Assembly (NCBI GenBank): GCA_013698395.1
Contig: JACCUZ010000044.1
Coordinates: 1 to 8,178, forward strand
Direction of reading: 5' to 3'
Length of the DNA stretch: 8,178 nt
Origin: Sporichthyaceae bacterium
GTDB taxonomy: Bacteria; Actinomycetota; Actinomycetes; JACCUZ01
This document shows, in pieces, positions 6,220-8,178 of this stretch; positions within the stretch are counted from its first letter, which is position 1, and each line of letters opens with the position of its first letter. Position numbers and translations under genes: made by a program. The notes beneath the pieces were generated by a model. The model was not told the origin of the DNA. It did no database searches and saw only the letters and a list, made by a program, of their open reading frames with translations.

Positions 6220-7045
6220 GCCAGCTGAGCCCATCCGGCGACCACGGCGACGGCGGTGAACGCCCCGCCGAGGGCGAGCACGGGCAGCTTGCGCCGGGCG
6301 TGCCCCAGGTGGGCGCCGGCGGCCGCCATGGCGCACAGCGCGAGCACGTAGATGACGTGCCAGCCGCGGGATCCCGGGATGACCCCCGCCCACACCGAGC
6401 TGTCGTCGCTCGCGGGCCAGGCGGCCCACTCGACGAACGCGCCCAACAGCCGCAACCGGTCTGCGAGCGCGATGTGCGTGGCGACCAGCGCCACCATCAC
6501 CAGCGCCGCCATGCCCGGCCAGGGCAGCCACCGGGCGACCATCACTCCCAGCAGCCCGGCGCCGAGCAGCGGCAGCAGGCCGCTGAGGACCTCCAGTGCC
6601 GGCGGCTTGCTGATGAATTGGTCGGTGGACAGCGTGACAGCCAGCGCAACAAGGACCAGGGCGGTGACAAGGACCAGCGGTCCCACGACGGCGAGCTGGG
6701 CCGCCCGGGTCCGGTCGGCACTCGTGGCGGGCATCGAGTCCAGCCACTCCTCGTTGCCGTGCCGGCGTTCCCTGCTGGCCGACAGGTTGGCGGCGAAGAA
6801 CACGAACGGCCCCAGCATGAAGGCCGGCATGTCGGTCACCAGGGTGTATGCCGAACGCGGGCCGCTGTCCCCCTCGAGGACCATGACGAGGGCGATGTAG
6901 GCCAGCGCGACGAGGATCAGGGGGTGCCTGGTCAACCGGGCCGCCTCGCAGCGGCCGAGCTCGACGGGAACGGGCGTCGTACGGCGGGCCACCGCCTCGG
7001 GTGCGCCGGCGAGGACGTCGTCACTTGTGCGGGCGGGCACCGAGC

Positions 7046-7049
<4 letters not shown>
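6216..7049 (-). CDS. ABC-2-like permease subunit
   Basis: A 277-residue integral membrane protein. A soluble N-terminus of about 40 residues leads into E35AARLTRHP, then about seven hydrophobic segments (about 43-59, 72-91, 117-140, 153-171, 176-194, 229-248, 254-273). A charged cytoplasmic-type loop follows the second segment (ASRERRHGNEEWLDSMPATSADR, 91-113), where ABC-2 permeases commonly contact their ATPase. LGAGLLGVMVARWLPWPG (162-179) and RRKLPVLAL...GWAQLA (252-277) are shared with the next gene. The start is GTG 7049, overlapping the ATPase stop as GTGA; the G-rich stretch just upstream offers only a weak ribosome site, so translation is probably coupled. It acts in the cytoplasmic membrane with the ATPase encoded immediately upstream. 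Export of a small molecule, lipid or peptide is likely by family, but the substrate is not deducible. Confidence 0.85.
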
Positions 7050-7902
<853 letters not shown>

Positions 7903-7906
<4 letters not shown>

Positions 7907-8178
7907 GACTCTCTCCTCAGGTCGAAGGCGGCCCGGCGGTGCATGCCGGAGATCAGGACGATCGAGATCACGATGAGCGCGAGGCAGGCGGTCTGCCCGA
8001 CAGCCCCGAAGGCTGCGTACGACGAGCCGGTGGCCCGGACCGTCGTGAACACCGCGCCGAGCCAGAGGGCCACCACCGAACCGGCCGCCGCGGCGGCGGG
8101 GAGGCGTGCGGACAGGGCGAGCGTCGCCGTGCTCAGTGCCAGGGCGGGCAGCAGCCAGGCGACCGCCAGGTACAGCGC
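7903..8178 (-). CDS. Membrane protein, C-terminal fragment (cut by window edge)
   Basis: The frame from the right edge is open for 91 codons to a TGA whose last bases overlap the ATPase GTG start. The fragment has about three hydrophobic segments (about 1-22, 28-45 and 60-78 of the visible part) and ends in a basic tail (MHRRAAFDLRRES). It is too short and partial for the track-style minimum, but its frame runs exactly into the overlap used at every other junction of this operon. That supports it as the upstream operon member. It may be another transporter subunit. In actinobacteria an anti-sigma-like membrane protein often occupies this position before an ABC ATPase gene; this alternative is from recollection and cannot be tested here. 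Confidence 0.75.

Noticed and set aside
4778..6259. Plus-strand ORFs (264 and 211 codons) opposite the permease genes
   Set aside because: Arg/Pro/Gln/Thr-rich shadows of the minus-strand membrane proteins, with no ribosome site or motif.

Overview
The window is very GC-rich, shows strong third-position GC bias and uses GTG starts freely. Its gene content (a mycobacterial-type FadE5 acyl-CoA dehydrogenase, DUF6458-type small membrane proteins, a GT34-like glycosyltransferase) points to a high-GC Gram-positive actinomycete. The genus cannot be fixed from these genes. I see no tRNA, rRNA, CRISPR array, insertion sequence, integrase or phage gene, and the region reads as ordinary chromosome.

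Left part, plus strand (1-3851): a GT34/GMA12-like glycosyltransferase (62-835) comes first. A 96-bp gap follows, carrying two palindromic operator-like sites, and then a full-length FadE5-type acyl-CoA dehydrogenase (932-2773). Next are two small two-helix membrane proteins that look like paralogues (2936-3154 and 3248-3625), separated by a strong hairpin. A very acidic 60-residue orphan protein (3669-3851) ends this strand. Each of the four genes after the glycosyltransferase has its own Shine-Dalgarno sequence, so these look like small independent units rather than one operon.

Right part, minus strand (3876-8178): transcription converges on the plus-strand genes. An ABC-transporter operon enters from the right edge: a truncated membrane protein (C-terminal 91 residues), an ABC ATPase, and three successive membrane proteins of 277, 260 and 214 residues. 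All four internal junctions use the same 4-base GTGA start/stop overlap, so translation is probably coupled throughout. The 277- and 260-residue permeases are clear tandem paralogues, and the third is a plausible shorter, diverged relative. The operon's last codons run into a perfect 28-bp palindrome (4775-4802). About 135 bp further on, the same strand starts a carbon-nitrogen hydrolase with an intact Glu-Lys-Cys triad (4640-3876).

Functionally, the window combines fatty-acid beta-oxidation (FadE5 with probable repressor sites), envelope-associated small proteins, an amidase/nitrilase-like enzyme and an ABC-2-like export or immunity system of unknown substrate. I found no convincing undescribed defence or mobile system. 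The items most worth a second look are the 28-bp palindrome, the duplicated permease genes whose overlap junction is itself duplicated, and the paired operators in front of fadE5.
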